From the NCBI GenBank assembly GCA_002697705.1, contig NZXL01000055.1, positions 2,402-16,423 of the forward strand: 14,022 bases of DNA. The letters are read 5' to 3'. Shown here piece by piece: positions 13,520 through 14,022 of the stretch. The position numbers were made by a program, and so were the translations under genes. Position 1 is the first letter of the stretch; each line of letters begins with the position of its first letter. The notes below the pieces were generated by a model. That model was not told the DNA's origin, ran no database searches, and worked only from the letters and a program-made list of their open reading frames with translations. Source of the stretch: Methanobacteriota archaeon. GTDB lineage: Archaea; Thermoplasmatota; Poseidoniia; Poseidoniales; Poseidoniaceae.

Positions 13520-14022
13520 ATGACATTGAATCTCTTTGGTACCGATGGTATTCGCGGACTGGTCAATCGAAATTCTATTAGCGAGCAGCAAGCCATTGAG
13601 AATTTACATCTAAAGAGAGAAGTATCGCCATCTCTAATGCGTTTAATTGGAGAAGTTCTCGGTAGAATCCACGATACTATGCCTGGTGAAGGAAATAATG
13701 TTGTGATAGGTTGGGATGAAAGACCTGACAATAAATTACTTGCCAAGAACCTCACTTTGGGACTTCAAATTTCTGGTTGCAAAGTCATCCAAATAGGGGT
13801 TTGCGCCACACCGACTCTTCATTATGCAACACTTCATAACGCGGCTAGAATCGGTTGTATGATTACTGCTAGTCACAACCCAGTAAGCGACTCTGGCCTC
13901 AAAATCTTTGATGCTTTTGGGTTTAAGACAACTCCTAGTTTAGAAAATGAAATATCTCAAATTGCCGAACAACTATCTCAAGAGGAAAGAGAAATAGATG
14001 ATATAGAACAAGAAATAATGTC
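13520..14022 (+). CDS. phosphoglucosamine mutase / phosphomannomutase, N-terminal part (3' end outside window)
   Basis: The first 167 residues of an alpha-D-phosphohexomutase. It has the family start FGTDGIRG (residues 6-13), VVIGWDERPDN (61-71), and the active-site loop TASHNP (116-121) with the phosphorylated Ser118, followed by DSGLKIF where members usually read DNGIKFF. The reaction is sugar 6-phosphate to sugar 1-phosphate. Pairing with the GlmU-like gene suggests glucosamine (GlmM-type) rather than mannose, giving GlcN-1-P and then GlcNAc-1-P for UDP-GlcNAc, used in surface glycans. Between FGTDGIRG and the next helix it has roughly a dozen more residues than typical (NRNSISEQQAIENLHLKREVSPSLM). 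The substrate-specificity loops are beyond the window edge. A complete gene would have about 450 residues. Confidence 0.88.
   Translation, partial: MTLNLFGTDGIRGLVNRNSISEQQAIENLHLKREVSPSLMRLIGEVLGRIHDTMPGEGNNVVIGWDERPDNKLLAKNLTLGLQISGCKVIQIGVCATPTLHYATLHNAARIGCMITASHNPVSDSGLKIFDAFGFKTTPSLENEISQIAEQLSQEEREIDDIEQEIM

Noticed and set aside
1..14022. CRISPR array, insertion sequence, tRNA or rRNA gene
   Set aside because: No regularly spaced direct repeats, transposase motifs, terminal inverted repeats or recognisable tRNA/rRNA stretches were seen on reading. Genes are evenly packed with consistent base composition.

Overview
The window is about 14 kb of dense, low-GC DNA and looks like a planktonic euryarchaeon, most likely of the Marine Group II/III (Poseidoniales-like) type. 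The domain call rests on archaeal-type genes: the iron-sulfur large subunit of DNA primase (PriL), an archaeal MptE-type pterin pyrophosphokinase, a membrane DUF373 protein and a KEOPS Pcc1 subunit. AT-rich elements sit about 25 bp upstream of several ATGs, as expected for archaeal TATA boxes on leaderless transcripts. The group-level placement is an inference from gene content and was not tested by phylogeny.

Layout. Positions 1-909 hold the 3' end of an RND/MMPL-type membrane transporter. Then come a LURP-one/YxjI-like protein (955-1527), an FAD-dependent oxidoreductase (1632-2765) and exonuclease III (2798-3577). A small Pcc1-like gene on the minus strand (3574-3798) overlaps the exoIII stop codon and is divergent from the GTPase HflX (3847-5229). 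HflX is followed by a membrane protein with a carboxypeptidase-regulatory-like ectodomain (5244-6146) and a WD40/PQQ-like beta-propeller (6198-7298). The propeller converges on MptE (7300-8031, minus). MptE is divergent from priL (8109-9344), which is followed by the DUF373 membrane protein (9429-10547). That gene converges on a two-CBS-domain protein (10550-11032, minus). A 136-bp divergent region carrying a 26-bp near-perfect AT-rich palindrome separates the CBS gene from a zinc-ribbon protein (11169-11594) and an unknown soluble protein (11632-12453). The right end has a small winged-helix-like protein (12515-12775), a left-handed beta-helix GlmU-like acyltransferase (12819-13514) and the 5' part of a phosphoglucosamine/phosphomannomutase gene (from 13520, cut by the window edge).

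Functional themes. There is information processing (primase, exoIII, HflX on the ribosome, Pcc1 in tRNA t6A synthesis), pterin cofactor synthesis (MptE) and amino-sugar activation (GlmU-like protein plus a GlmM-like mutase, translationally coupled). Several lineage-type proteins have no assignable function.

The most interesting regulatory features are the palindrome between the CBS and zinc-ribbon genes and a symmetric ATAT element exactly midway between the pcc1 and hflX ATGs. All three convergent gene pairs are also packed so tightly that their stop codons overlap or lie 1-2 bp apart. No tRNA, rRNA, CRISPR array or insertion sequence was seen. No stretch longer than 300 bases lacks a gene.
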